From NCBI GenBank assembly GCA_036704825.1, contig JAUBSN010000006.1:62001-126000 (forward strand): a DNA stretch of 64,000 nt, written 5' to 3'. This stretch comes from Microcoleus sp036704825 (GTDB lineage Bacteria > Cyanobacteriota > Cyanobacteriia > Cyanobacteriales > Microcoleaceae). How positions within the stretch are numbered: the first letter of the stretch is position 1; the number at the start of each line of letters is the position of its first letter. The notes beneath the pieces were generated by a model. The model was not told where the DNA came from. It did not search any database and was given only the letters and a program-made list of their open reading frames with translations. Below are positions 32,799 to 41,722 of the stretch, piece after piece. The position numbers were made by a program, and so were the translations under genes.

Positions 32799-35165
32799 TT
32801 ATTCATCATCATCAAAAGCTTGACTGCCGCCGCCAACTGCAACTAAATCAATTTGCTGGCGGTAGTAGTCAACACTCTTGACTTGAACTTCTACCCGATC
32901 GCCCAAACGGTACTGATTGCGGTTTTTGCGGCCTACTAGAGTTTGCTGGCGCGATCGATATTCGTACCAGTCATCCTTCAGCGAAGAAACGTGCACCAAT
33001 CCCTCAACTCGCAGGATGTCGCTATCGGGCGGCCGCACCTCAATTTCCACAAAGAAACCGTAAGACTGCACGCCTGTAATCAAACCCTGGAAAGTTTGGC
33101 CGGTCCGTTCTTTCATCAATCCCGTTTTCTTCAATCCCTGCAAATCGCTTTCGGCATCCTCAGCAACCCTTTCGCGTTCGGTAAGGTGTACTACTACCGA
33201 TGCAAACTCTGTCTCAAATTCGTGGTGCAAATCTGGGGGGAGGACGTTCCAAGTAATTTGACCGTGACAGGAGGAATGGTGCAAGTCAACTTTTTCCTTA
33301 GCCCGTGTTGTGCGGCTGCTGCGGCCTTGCTCGAACACCGCTTGCAACACCCGCAGCACCAGCAAATCGGCGTAGCGGGAAAGCGGCGAAGTGCAGCGCG
33401 TGTAACCCTCTGACAGCGCCAAACCGAAGTGCGGCTTGGGAGTTGTGCTGTAAACAGCGGGCTTCATGGTGTCTTCTAGCAGGTAGGTGAGAACTCTTTC
33501 GGACTTAAGATCGGCAAACTGCTGGGTAAATCGCTGAAAGTCCAAGGGCAAAACTTCTTCTTCGGTTTCGAGATACAGTTCGCCTCCGAGGTTGTTTGAG
33601 AGTTTGATGAACTCTTGAATGTCTGCCGGGTCTGGCATCGGCTGGACGCGGTAGATTGCTGGGACTCCCAAGGCTTGCAGGTGAGTGGCTACGGCTTGGT
33701 TGGCGAGTACCACCAACTCGGAGACAGCCGACTGGGCGGGGGGAGCGACTGCAAAGGCTCCTAATTCGCCTTCGTCGTCGAAGTGAGAGTTAGCGTCCGG
33801 CAAATTTAGTTCAAAAGCTCCCCGCTTGAGCCTTGTCTGTCTGGCAGCCTGTGAGGCGGCCTCGATTTGATCTAGGAAAGGACGGAGGGCCGAGGATAAA
33901 GGGTGCTCTTCGGCATCGCCTGGTTCGAGAATTGCTTGAGCTTGCTCGTAGGTGAGGTGGTAGTCAATTTGAATGACGCTGGTTTGAATCTCGTATTCTA
34001 GGAGTTCTCCTGATTCGTCTAGGGTGAGGAGTATGCTGAAGGCCAGCCGTTCGGTGTCTGGCAGCAGGGAGCACCGCTCGTTGAGGGTTTCTGGCAGTAC
34101 GGCGATGATTTTTTCTCCCAGATGGGCGGCTGTGCCTCGCTTGCGGGCTTCGCGGTCGAGCGGGGTTTCTGGCTGCACGTACTCGGCAGCGTCGCTGATG
34201 TGGATTCCTATTTGCCAGCGGCCGGGCTTCAGAGTTTCGATCGACAAAGCGCGTTCCACTGGCGGATCGGAGAGGAATGATGTCGGGTCAAACTCGTTTT
34301 CGCCTCCTCCTTCGGAGAGATTTTCCGCCTGGGCTTGGGGGGCATCGTTTTCGCTGTTGCTTGTTCCCGGTTCGTTTTTGCTGAAGCTAACAGTCAGAAT
34401 GTTACGCAAATCTAGGCGTTTTTTGAGGTCGGTTTTTTTGACTTTGCTGGGCAAATTTTCCGCTGCTTTGATGACGGCGGCGGGGAACGATCGCGGCAAG
34501 TCGTGCTTGCAGCATACGATGTCGAGGTCGTCAGCGGCTTCGGCGTCGGAACCTAATACCTGTACTACTTTGCCGACTGGGCGGTGGGTGCCGAGGGGGT
34601 AGCGTTTGACTTCGACGTGTACCAAGTGGTCGATCGCCTCTTGGAGATTTGTGCCGTTTGCCAGCAAGTCTAGTTCAAACAGCAGGCGATCGTCTAGGGG
34701 AATTGCTCTGTAGCTGAGGCGGCCGCTGGGAGTGGAGGTTTGCTTGACTCGCGCCAGTACCGAGGGGTTGGCGCGTTCGAGGATGAGCATGACTTCGCCT
34801 TCGGGCGATCGGCGGCGGCTGCCTTCTTTGATGATTTTGACTAAGACTCGATCGCCGTTCCAAGCTGTCGAGAGGTGACTTTCCCGCACGTAAACGTCTT
34901 CTGAGCCTTCGGCGTCTTGAATAGCAAAGCAAAATCCTTTGCTCGAACAGCGCAGTTTTGCTTCTACTACGTCGTCTTCAGCTACTCGGCGGTAGCGGCC
35001 TTTGTCTTTGACTAATATGCCAATTTTCTCTAGAGCTTCTAATGCGATTTGAAGTTTGAGTTGACTGGTGGCGTCGTTGCAGTCGAGTTTTTTCTCCAAT
35101 GCTTTAGGGGCCACTAATTTGTCTTCTGTAAAATTTGCCAGCAGTGCAGCGATAGAAAATTCCAT
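32799..35165 (-). CDS. rnr: RNase R / RNase II family 3'-5' exoribonuclease
   Basis: 788 aa from the ATG at 35163-35165 (MEFSIAALL); the longer upstream frame lacks family similarity and this start has AGAGGA upstream. Order: N-terminal winged-helix and cold-shock-like OB region (to ~200), RNB catalytic domain (about 240-680) with QIGIHISDAAEYV and DREARKRGTAAHLG, and a C-terminal S1 domain (about 690-775: TGQTFQGLITGVQSYGFFVE). A hydrophilic insert lies at about 275-310. It degrades RNA processively, including structured RNA. The ~880-bp upstream gap allows a long leader. Confidence 0.93.
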   Translation of the reverse strand: MEFSIAALLANFTEDKLVAPKALEKKLDCNDATSQLKLQIALEALEKIGILVKDKGRYRRVAEDDVVEAKLRCSSKGFCFAIQDAEGSEDVYVRESHLSTAWNGDRVLVKIIKEGSRRRSPEGEVMLILERANPSVLARVKQTSTPSGRLSYRAIPLDDRLLFELDLLANGTNLQEAIDHLVHVEVKRYPLGTHRPVGKVVQVLGSDAEAADDLDIVCCKHDLPRSFPAAVIKAAENLPSKVKKTDLKKRLDLRNILTVSFSKNEPGTSNSENDAPQAQAENLSEGGGENEFDPTSFLSDPPVERALSIETLKPGRWQIGIHISDAAEYVQPETPLDREARKRGTAAHLGEKIIAVLPETLNERCSLLPDTERLAFSILLTLDESGELLEYEIQTSVIQIDYHLTYEQAQAILEPGDAEEHPLSSALRPFLDQIEAASQAARQTRLKRGAFELNLPDANSHFDDEGELGAFAVAPPAQSAVSELVVLANQAVATHLQALGVPAIYRVQPMPDPADIQEFIKLSNNLGGELYLETEEEVLPLDFQRFTQQFADLKSERVLTYLLEDTMKPAVYSTTPKPHFGLALSEGYTRCTSPLSRYADLLVLRVLQAVFEQGRSSRTTRAKEKVDLHHSSCHGQITWNVLPPDLHHEFETEFASVVVHLTERERVAEDAESDLQGLKKTGLMKERTGQTFQGLITGVQSYGFFVEIEVRPPDSDILRVEGLVHVSSLKDDWYEYRSRQQTLVGRKNRNQYRLGDRVEVQVKSVDYYRQQIDLVAVGGGSQAFDDDE

Positions 35166-36044
35166 GTAGCGATCGATCCTCTTGTTTCCAGCAATTAGTC
35201 TAATTTTGGCGAAATCAGCCGCACCCCCTCGGGCCCTCGTAGTGCCTGCTTCCCAACAAATGCGCCGGTTGATAGGTGGAGACGCGAGCACAGCCACCTT
35301 GTTTTATCGCGAGGTTTTTTTGAGATTCTCTCCCGACACAAGTTTCGTGCTAATTGTCCGCTGTCTGTCTTGAACTGACTGCTGACGGTGCAGACAACTG
35401 TCCCGCACGCTATTCCCCAATACAATTTTTTAGCGTTGGTTTGTTTGCTTTTAGGTCAGCAGCGCCGAGCACGAAAGCGAATTAGAAAGCCCCTGTCGGT
35501 TCTTAAAAGATGGCTCGATACTGAAAGCGACGGCTTGAGTCGAGGATGAGCCGATGGAGGGATGGAGAGGGAGAAAATGTGCATTTCTTCCTTCTGCCTT
35601 GTTCCTTCTGCCTTGTTCCTTCTTCCTTTTGAAGTGCCTCTTGCTTCTTGCTTTAGCAAAGAATTTACCGGATCTTTAAGGCAAAATTGCTAGTAGCTCG
35701 CTGCTGCGATGCCCTTGTTTTTTTGCACGCGATCGGTCTTTGCGGACGGAGGTGCAACGAGCGGGTTGGGAGCAATCTGTGCTGTAGAAAGTGCAGGTAC
35801 GCAAACCGGAGACTTTTACTACTTTTGCTTAGTTGCTGTGCCATCTCCTATAGGTAGAAATGACGCCCGATGCTTGTTAGCTTAAACCGCTGGATGTGGC
35901 ATGGGGTTTAGTGGCGTGAAAGGTTGCGCGGATGACTCACCTTTAATTTATTGTATGTTGAATATGTGCTTTCAGAAAACTGTTTTCTTTGGGCTGTACT
36001 ACACTTAAGTCACAAGCCCCTTCTGGTTTCGGGGTCAAAAAATT
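35166..36044. other. 879-bp gap between divergent genes
   Basis: No gene recognised. The left part should hold the rnr promoter and leader. The middle has CTTGTTCCTTCTGC repeats (about 35585-35630). The part 35690-35940 is unusually GC-rich for an intergenic stretch here and has local complementarities (e.g. AAAGGT...ACCTTT near 35919-35943), so a structured leader or RNA for the downstream plus-strand gene is possible but unproven. Confidence 0.4.
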
Positions 36045-37001
36045 ATGTTTGCTGAATTTCGCGCCCTTTATCCCGCTGGACAGTTAATCTGTGAGTTGCT
36101 GACTGTTCATCACGGTAAGTTTGTTGTTCGCTGTCTGGTTCAGGTTGACGGCAAAACTCTGGCTACGGCTATGTCGGCTGCTGAGTCTGTTGAGGGTGCT
36201 GAAGACCGCGCCCGGTTGCGAGCGATCGCTGTCCTCGGATTTGCAGCGCCCGATCCTGCGATCGCGAGTGTCGATCCGGCTCCGGTTGCTCCGGTTGCTC
36301 CGGCTGCTGCGGTTGCTGCTATTCCCCCTCCTCCTGCTGTTCCGGTTCCTGTTGGGCCGACAAGTGTTCCTCTTCCGGTTCTAGAAATGCCTGTTGCTGA
36401 CAAATTGCCGGAATCACATCAAAGCAATTTTGTCAAGACTGAAGCGAAATTAAATGAAGAGCCGATCGCACCTGTACCGGAACCGCTGCCGCCAACGGTC
36501 GATCGGGGGGAGGCTACTGGGTTTGTACCGAAGCAGTTAGACTCGGACGCTTGGCTTTCTTCCAGCTACGGCGAACCGATCGCCCAACTGGATGTGCCGA
36601 CAGGTAGCCAAAGTGAACCGCTACAGGGTGCGGCCGAAGTCAGGGAATTGCAACCGATCGCACTGGGAATCCCCAGCGATGCGATCGAGGATGATTCTGA
36701 TACGATCGCCCAAATAGACGGCATTCTCAAACGCCAGCGATGGAATAAAAAAACGGAAACCGACTGTCTCGAACAACTCTATGGCAAATCGTCCCAGAGA
36801 GAGCTTTCTAGCGAACAGTTGGTAGATCTCCTAGAATATCTGGAAATCTACAGCAGAACTAGCGAGGAAATCAAGCGGTTGGGCTGGACTGCCAACCAAG
36901 GAAAAGATTATCTCAAACAAGGTTATGGCAAAGAAGCGCGCCATTTCTTAAATCCAGTAGAATTGCTCGACTTCCTGCAATATCTCGAATCTTTGCCCTA
37001 G
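36045..37001 (+). CDS. Cyanobacterial protein with Pro/Ala-rich linker and two C-terminal repeats
   Basis: 318 aa. The N-terminus (1-60, FRALYPAGQLICELLTVHHG) looks like a small folded domain. Residues ~75-125 are a Pro/Val/Ala-rich linker. The last ~97 residues contain two related ~42-residue units: one around KRQRWNKKTETDCLEQLYGK, one around KRLGWTANQGKDYLKQGYGK, each ending (L/F)L(E/Q)YLE. Such units resemble short helical modules seen in other cyanobacterial proteins, but I cannot name a function. No signal peptide. Confidence 0.65.
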   Translation: MFAEFRALYPAGQLICELLTVHHGKFVVRCLVQVDGKTLATAMSAAESVEGAEDRARLRAIAVLGFAAPDPAIASVDPAPVAPVAPAAAVAAIPPPPAVPVPVGPTSVPLPVLEMPVADKLPESHQSNFVKTEAKLNEEPIAPVPEPLPPTVDRGEATGFVPKQLDSDAWLSSSYGEPIAQLDVPTGSQSEPLQGAAEVRELQPIALGIPSDAIEDDSDTIAQIDGILKRQRWNKKTETDCLEQLYGKSSQRELSSEQLVDLLEYLEIYSRTSEEIKRLGWTANQGKDYLKQGYGKEARHFLNPVELLDFLQYLESLP

Positions 37002-37050
37002 TAATTATGTAGGGTTTCTCGGTGTGATATTTTTTTTAGAAAAAGCTACA

Positions 37051-37151
37051 TATAGCAGTTTTCAATTGCATGAAATACAGTAGGAAGACGGGACACTGTG
37101 ACGTGTCCTGCGCCCCAGCATCTGTAATTCAATCCCTTGAAAACTGCTATA
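37051..37151. repeat. MITE-like inverted repeat (TATAGCAGTT family), copy 2
   Basis: Perfect 15-bp arms TATAGCAGTTTTCAA (37051-37065) and TTGAAAACTGCTATA (37137-37151). Inside, GGACAC...GTGTCC forms a second hairpin. The arms match the inner arm sequence of the element at 9529-9634. Confidence 0.75.
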
Positions 37152-37166
37152 TAACTGTTAAAAATT

Positions 37167-37207
37167 AAAAATCAAAAATGAAGAATATTTCCTCATTTTT
37201 GATTTTT
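37167..37207. terminator. AT-rich hairpin between convergent genes
   Basis: Perfect 15-bp arms AAAAATCAAAAATGA and TCATTTTTGATTTTT around an 11-base loop, between the repeat-protein gene (+) and clpP (-). It probably terminates clpP transcription, but the stem is AT-rich and therefore weak. Confidence 0.5.
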
Positions 37208-37217
37208 AACTTTTCAT

Positions 37218-37826
37218 TTAGACGACAGCGGCGATCGGGCGGCTGGCGGAAGGACGGCGATCGATCACTTGATCGACTAATCCGTAGTCCTTTGCTTCTT
37301 CAGCGGACATGAAGAAATCCCGTTCGGTATCTTCTTCAATGCGAGAAAGCGGTTGACCGGTATGGTTGGCAAGATGTTCGTTCAGGCGGCGTTTGTGGTA
37401 CAAAATCTCTTTGGCCTGAATTTCAATATCGGTTGCTTGTCCTTGAGCTCCGCCGAGAGGTTGGTGGATCATAATCCGGGAGTGAGGCAAACTCATCCGC
37501 TTGCCTTTAGCGCCGGCACTCAACAGAAAAGCGCCCATGCTGGCAGCCAAACCGATACAAATGGTGCAAACATCGGGGCGGATGTGGTTCATCGTGTCAA
37601 AAATGCCCATACCTGCTGTCACCGAACCCCCAGGGGAGTTGAGATACAGGTAAATATCTTTCTCGGGGTCTTCGGCGTCTAAAAATAGCAATTGGGCAAC
37701 AATCAGGTTAGCCAAGTCCGAGTCAACCTGTTGGCCTAAGAAGACGATGCGATCGCGCAGGAGTCGCGAGTAAATGTCAAAGGCGCGTTCGCCGCGACCG
37801 GATTGTTCTATAACTGTTGGGATCAT
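37218..37826 (-). CDS. clpP: ATP-dependent Clp protease proteolytic subunit
   Basis: 202 aa. Catalytic triad S96 (GLAASMGAF), H121 (IMIHQPLGGAQG) and D170 (ERDFFMSAEEA); substrate-groove motif YLNSPGGSVTAGMGIFDTM. It is the peptidase ring of the Clp protease, working with ClpC/ClpX. Cyanobacteria carry several clpP paralogues; no second clpP or clpX/clpR gene is adjacent, so the exact paralogue (clpP1-3) is not assigned. Confidence 0.95.
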   Translation of the reverse strand: MIPTVIEQSGRGERAFDIYSRLLRDRIVFLGQQVDSDLANLIVAQLLFLDAEDPEKDIYLYLNSPGGSVTAGMGIFDTMNHIRPDVCTICIGLAASMGAFLLSAGAKGKRMSLPHSRIMIHQPLGGAQGQATDIEIQAKEILYHKRRLNEHLANHTGQPLSRIEEDTERDFFMSAEEAKDYGLVDQVIDRRPSASRPIAAVV

Positions 37827-38027
37827 TGACGCCTGCCTGCCTATTACGTATCTTTTTTTAATTTTAGCGATTTGGGTTCATTTATTGTTAGGGAGGGGTG
37901 GCGCGCGATCGATAAATCGGCAAAATCCTTGATCTGGGGGGGGTTGGGGCGGTAATTTGTGGAAGTTGTGGCGGGGGTGCGATCGGATTTCCGATCCTGC
38001 AGGCGATCGATGTTGAGGAAGAGAATA

Positions 38028-38264
38028 TCAATCAACGTTGTTATGTGGCGATCGTATCATTGCCAGAAGTGAAATCGCTCGATCGCGGCTGACACTAGGA
38101 AAATGGTCGAGGAACTCCGCAAAGCGAGTCACGAACTTCGAGACAATCAAGCAGAATTTTCATCGGGACGCGAGTAGCGATAAAGACAGGATTTCCCCTA
38201 AAATTTCGGGGTCGCTATCAACGATAGGTAGTGTGGGGTTGATATAAAAATCTTCCGGAGTCAT
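38028..38264 (-). pseudogene. Frameshifted DUF433-type antitoxin gene
   Basis: Read in three frames, the segment gives a continuous DUF433-like protein. MTPEDFYINPTLPIVDSDPE continues to ILG. A one-base deletion in a G run (38193-38197 area) leads to GNPVFIATRVPMKILLDCLE and VRDSL. A one-base insertion near 38119 then restores the first frame for AEFLDHFPSVSRDRAISLLA. The GTRVP-type and FLDHFPSVSR motifs are DUF433 hallmarks; the family usually partners a DUF5615 PIN-like toxin. No intact partner follows. It lies 24 bp downstream of the MazF-type gene. A sequencing error in the G run could explain only one of the two shifts. Confidence 0.7.
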
Positions 38265-38288
38265 GAATCTGATGAAGGTGGGCGATCG

Positions 38289-38621
38289 TCACAATTCTAC
38301 TAAGGCTACTTTTACACAGGCGCGAACAGCACTCCAATCACGTTCGGATAAATGCCCAATCAAAATCAGGTTGGCAGAAGGCGGTAAAGTAAGAATGAAA
38401 CTGCGGAAAACAGATAAAGTTCTCAAACCTGCGGATGCCCAATCTTGCAGAGTATAGTCAGTAGAGCCAAGATTTGTTGTCTGGGTAGTGATTAACCCAA
38501 CTATGAAATCAGGGCGGTTTCTATGATAAGTAGTCGAGGACAAAACCACAACAGGGCGACGTTTAACACCTGTGACACCAGGAAAATCTGCTGTTACTAC
38601 ATCACCAGGATTGAATTGCAC
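38289..38621 (-). CDS. MazF/PemK-family endoribonuclease toxin
   Basis: 110 aa. The MazF beta-barrel start NPGDVVTADFPGVTGVKRRP is followed by VVVLSS and later IGHLSERDWSAV. It starts with GTG whose G is also the last base of the antitoxin TAG stop, so the two genes overlap by one base and are translationally coupled. Family role: sequence-specific mRNA cleavage until neutralised by the antitoxin. The pair lies beside a degraded DUF433 gene. Confidence 0.85.
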   Translation of the reverse strand: MQFNPGDVVTADFPGVTGVKRRPVVVLSSTTYHRNRPDFIVGLITTQTTNLGSTDYTLQDWASAGLRTLSVFRSFILTLPPSANLILIGHLSERDWSAVRACVKVALVEL

Positions 38622-38842
38622 TAATCCATCTCCTCACTCTCCGGGAAAAGTCTAGCTGCGTATTGCAAAGAAAAGGTTGTTACATCGAAACAATCTTCCT
38701 CACTCCAGGTATCACTTTGTTCGACGACAGCGACATTATGCTGTGATAACTCGTTGAGGATCAGAGTTGCCAAGCGTAACCTCTCCGTTGGTGACAAAGT
38801 GCGGACAACTTGAATATAGATTTCTCGAGCAGTAGTCGGCAT
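38621..38842 (-). CDS. Putative antitoxin of the MazF-type toxin
   Basis: 73 aa from the ATG at 38840-38842 (MPTTAREIYIQVVRTLSPTE); a start seven codons upstream is possible. The N-terminal half is helical (ERLRLATLILNELSQ), like small antitoxins found before MazF/PemK genes in cyanobacteria; the C-terminus is acidic (ESEEMD). Its function is inferred from coupling to the toxin. No DNA-binding fold is obvious. Confidence 0.7.
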   Translation of the reverse strand: MPTTAREIYIQVVRTLSPTERLRLATLILNELSQHNVAVVEQSDTWSEEDCFDVTTFSLQYAARLFPESEEMD

Positions 38843-38948
38843 AAAAAATCCTCCTGCCTTCAATTGTAACCTAAACAGGCGTCCCGATCGGAAGCTCGGC
38901 CTTTTCTGATACCATGAGAAGAGTTATATCCACTACATACTAAACTAC

Positions 38949-40169
38949 TCATATTTTAATCACCAAACCACGGCGGTACATTCCATACAAAATTAACCAC
39001 CAAAATAAGACCGCAGTGAGGGCAAATGCCAGAGAACCATTCAGCGGCCCGGCCCACGGCACAAACCAGTTTTCATAAATCCAAGTGTAGGTAGTAGGAG
39101 CATTTTCCCCTGTGCCGATATGAGTTTTTAACAGGATTCTGGCGACTATACCGGAGGCGACAAACAGGAAAATTGCATTCACTCCCATGATTTCAAACGG
39201 CCGCCCCCATTTCCAATTCCGCACTTCTATTGTTTCGTAGCAAGCGGCTAGAAATAGCAAGGCCCAACCAGCGGTAAACACTACATAAGAACTTGTCCAA
39301 AGTTGTTTGTTGATCGGAAATAAAAATCCCCACAAGTGGCCGATTACCACGCAACTGATGCCGCAGATTGCTAAGTTGATACTGGTGCGGGTTTTGATTT
39401 GCTGTACTCGCAGCCATTCTCCGGTAAAGTAGCCTGTGAGGACTGTGACAACTGCGGGTAAGGTACTCAACAATCCTTCGGGGTCGAAGGGGCCACTTTT
39501 GTACAGGTGTTGGCTGCCGAGAATTAGCCGATCGACATATCCCCCTAAATTTCCTTCTGGCGTGAGTTCGCCGGCACTGTACCCCCCTACAGGCACTACG
39601 GTTAATGCAGCCCAATAGCCCAAAAGCACGGCAACAGCGAGGAGTTTTTGATTGCGGGGGGAAAGGTTGAGAATGGCGATCGCACTGATGAAATAAGCTA
39701 AGCCGATGCGCTGCAATACTCCCATGATGCGGATTTTACCGAAGTTTTCAAGCGGGGCGCTGTTGAGAAGTACGTCCAGGGCGATCGAAGATGTATTTAG
39801 CAGCAATCCTAATATAAATAGAATCGCGGCCCGGCGCGCAATTCGCCTGTAAATATTTGAAGAAGGAAGAAGGAATAAGGAAGAAGGAAGAGGGTTTTTG
39901 TCTGATTCTGATTTTTCCTTTGTTTGTGTAGTTTTTGAGGTTTCTCTTCCGGTTTTTGGATAATTTTCAATATATTTAGGCAGCGAGAAAGACATCGCGC
40001 AGCCAACGATGAACAAGAAAAACGGAAATACTAAATCTGTCGGCGTACAGCCGTGCCATTCTGCGTGTTCTAGCGGTGGATACACCTGTTCCCAACTACC
40101 GGGGTTGTTGACTAGAATCATGGAGGCTATCGCAATTCCGCGCAAAATATCAAGGGATTTGAAGCGCAT
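38949..40169 (-). CDS. HGSNAT-like / DUF5009 membrane acyltransferase
   Basis: 406 aa, about ten membrane helices. It opens RFKSLDILRGIAIASMILVN and PTDLVFPFFLFIVG, the signature of the family related to heparan-alpha-glucosaminide N-acetyltransferase, which moves acetyl groups across membranes onto sugars. The cytoplasmic loop after helix 2 (about 70-105) is unusually long; residues 93-104 (PLPSSLFLLPSS) are encoded by CTTCCTT-type tandem repeat. The likely substrate is a glycan amine, unproven. Confidence 0.8.
   Translation of the reverse strand: MRFKSLDILRGIAIASMILVNNPGSWEQVYPPLEHAEWHGCTPTDLVFPFFLFIVGCAMSFSLPKYIENYPKTGRETSKTTQTKEKSESDKNPLPSSLFLLPSSNIYRRIARRAAILFILGLLLNTSSIALDVLLNSAPLENFGKIRIMGVLQRIGLAYFISAIAILNLSPRNQKLLAVAVLLGYWAALTVVPVGGYSAGELTPEGNLGGYVDRLILGSQHLYKSGPFDPEGLLSTLPAVVTVLTGYFTGEWLRVQQIKTRTSINLAICGISCVVIGHLWGFLFPINKQLWTSSYVVFTAGWALLFLAACYETIEVRNWKWGRPFEIMGVNAIFLFVASGIVARILLKTHIGTGENAPTTYTWIYENWFVPWAGPLNGSLAFALTAVLFWWLILYGMYRRGLVIKI
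39859..39894 (-). repeat. CTTCCTT-type tandem repeat inside a coding region
   Basis: On the plus strand it reads GAAGAAGGAAGAAGGAATAA followed by GGAAGAAGGAAGAGG, the inverse of the CTTCCTT array before fabZ. It stays in frame within the acyltransferase gene and encodes part of a cytoplasmic loop. Confidence 0.75.
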
Positions 40170-40261
40170 AAATTAAGTTATTTGTTCACTGTTCACTATC
40201 TTAGCGGATGCCCATTTCCTAATTCTTTTCAGTCCAAGGCCCAAGGCCCAATGCCCCTCAA

Positions 40262-41674
40262 CTAAATTTCAATACCTTCCAGAGTCATAATGACTGCATT
40301 CTTCATCAACATATCGCAGCGTTCTGCATAAAAAGCTGCTGCCTTATCATACTTGTTTATTTGCAAGACGCGCAAAAACATTTGCCTTGCTTGGGCGAAT
40401 TGCTGCTGGTAGTGAAAAAAAATTCCCTGTTCAAAATAAGTTTGAGTTTCTGCTTTTAGTTCGATCATTGTCGCCGAGTCGCCATCGTAGATTTCAAATA
40501 CAGCAACAGGTGTTTGTTTTCCTTTGACTTGAACGCGATCGAGAAACCGGCACTTGTAATGTTGAGGGTCGTCTATCCGGCAAAGGGTTTGGACGCTAGC
40601 TACAATAGCAACTCCATAAAGCTTTGTCAATCCTTCCACGCGGGAAGCTAAATTAACGGCATCAGAAATCACCGTACTTTCCATCCGTTCCGCTTCGCCA
40701 ATCGTACCCAACATTAAAGTTCCAGTATGCAAGCCAATCCCTATCGAAATAGGTTGATAGCCACTGTTTTGCCTGTGTCTGTTATAAATTTTCACTTGCT
40801 GCTGCATCTCAATTGCTGCTTGCACAGCATCTTCAGCCCTGTTAGGAAACAAAGCCATAATCCCGTCACCAATATATTTATCTATAAAACCGTTGTACTC
40901 GCGGATAACTGGGCCAACTCGGCTTAAGTAAGAGTTGAGAAATTCAAAGTTTTCTCGGGGAGACATACTTTCTGACAGACTTGTAAATGAGCGAATGTCG
41001 GCAAACATAATCGTCATTTCTGCTTGTACAGAGTCTCCCAGTCTCGCATCAACGATGCTTTCTCTTTTGAGAAATTTCAAAAATTCACGGGGTACAAAAC
41101 GGGCTGATGCAACTGCAATTTTTTCAAGTTCGCTTTTGCTGGATTCGATTTGATTGAGGGATCTAAATGCTCTCAGTGCGGCGACGACTGTGGTAAATAA
41201 TTTTTTGTTAGTAAGTTCTGTTTTGGTTTTGTAATCATTGATATCGTAGCTCACAATTACTACATCTTCTGGTACTTGCCCGGGCTGTCCAGTGCGTAAA
41301 ATAATCCGCACTACTTGATTATTTAAAATATCGCGGATGTATTTAACTACTTCCAAGCCTGCTTCTTCTGTTTCCATAACTACATCGAGTAAAATCAATG
41401 CTATGTCGTAGTTATTTTGAATTATTTCTTTAGCTTCTTTTCCTGAATAAGCGCTGATAAAGGTTATACTTTTTCCTTCAAATTTAAAATCGTTTAACGC
41501 TAGTTTAGTAATATTGTGAATTTCTATTTCATCATCTACAATTAATATTTTCCAACTTTCTTCTAGCGGTTTTTCTTCGGCCTCGTCTTCCTCCGCAAAT
41601 ATTAATTCATCGTCGTCTTTGGCGATTAATTCGTCATCGCCGGCAGCCAACAAGTTTTTACTAGCTTCTGACAT
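40262..41674 (-). CDS. Response regulator with class III adenylate cyclase output
   Basis: 470 aa. Acidic N-terminus, then a receiver (about 42-165) with ILIVDDEIEIHN and ALILLDVVM. A linker with RTGQPGQVPED and DINDYKTKTELTN is typical of this REC subgroup. The cyclase domain (about 215-400) has metal Asp residues in TIMFADIRSFTSL and DKYIGDGIMALF. The Lys of DKYIGD and the Thr of STVISDAVNLASR fit ATP rather than GTP, and the Asn/Arg of NLASR are the transition-state pair. A helical, TPR-like C-terminus follows. It probably makes cAMP under control of the kinase encoded 48 bp upstream. Confidence 0.9.
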   Translation of the reverse strand: MSEASKNLLAAGDDELIAKDDDELIFAEEDEAEEKPLEESWKILIVDDEIEIHNITKLALNDFKFEGKSITFISAYSGKEAKEIIQNNYDIALILLDVVMETEEAGLEVVKYIRDILNNQVVRIILRTGQPGQVPEDVVIVSYDINDYKTKTELTNKKLFTTVVAALRAFRSLNQIESSKSELEKIAVASARFVPREFLKFLKRESIVDARLGDSVQAEMTIMFADIRSFTSLSESMSPRENFEFLNSYLSRVGPVIREYNGFIDKYIGDGIMALFPNRAEDAVQAAIEMQQQVKIYNRHRQNSGYQPISIGIGLHTGTLMLGTIGEAERMESTVISDAVNLASRVEGLTKLYGVAIVASVQTLCRIDDPQHYKCRFLDRVQVKGKQTPVAVFEIYDGDSATMIELKAETQTYFEQGIFFHYQQQFAQARQMFLRVLQINKYDKAAAFYAERCDMLMKNAVIMTLEGIEI

Positions 41675-41722
41675 ATATCGTTCTCCTCTATAAAAGTTAT
41701 ATCCATGTTGGCGGTCTAATAA

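Noticed and set aside
34024..34602. 192-codon ORF antisense to rnr
   Set aside because: It lies inside the conserved RNB domain of rnr and has no ribosome-binding site or family likeness.
35730..35880. Possible c-di-GMP (GEMM-type) riboswitch near GTACGCAAACCGG
   Set aside because: The first conserved half of the motif is missing and I could not form the expected paired stems.
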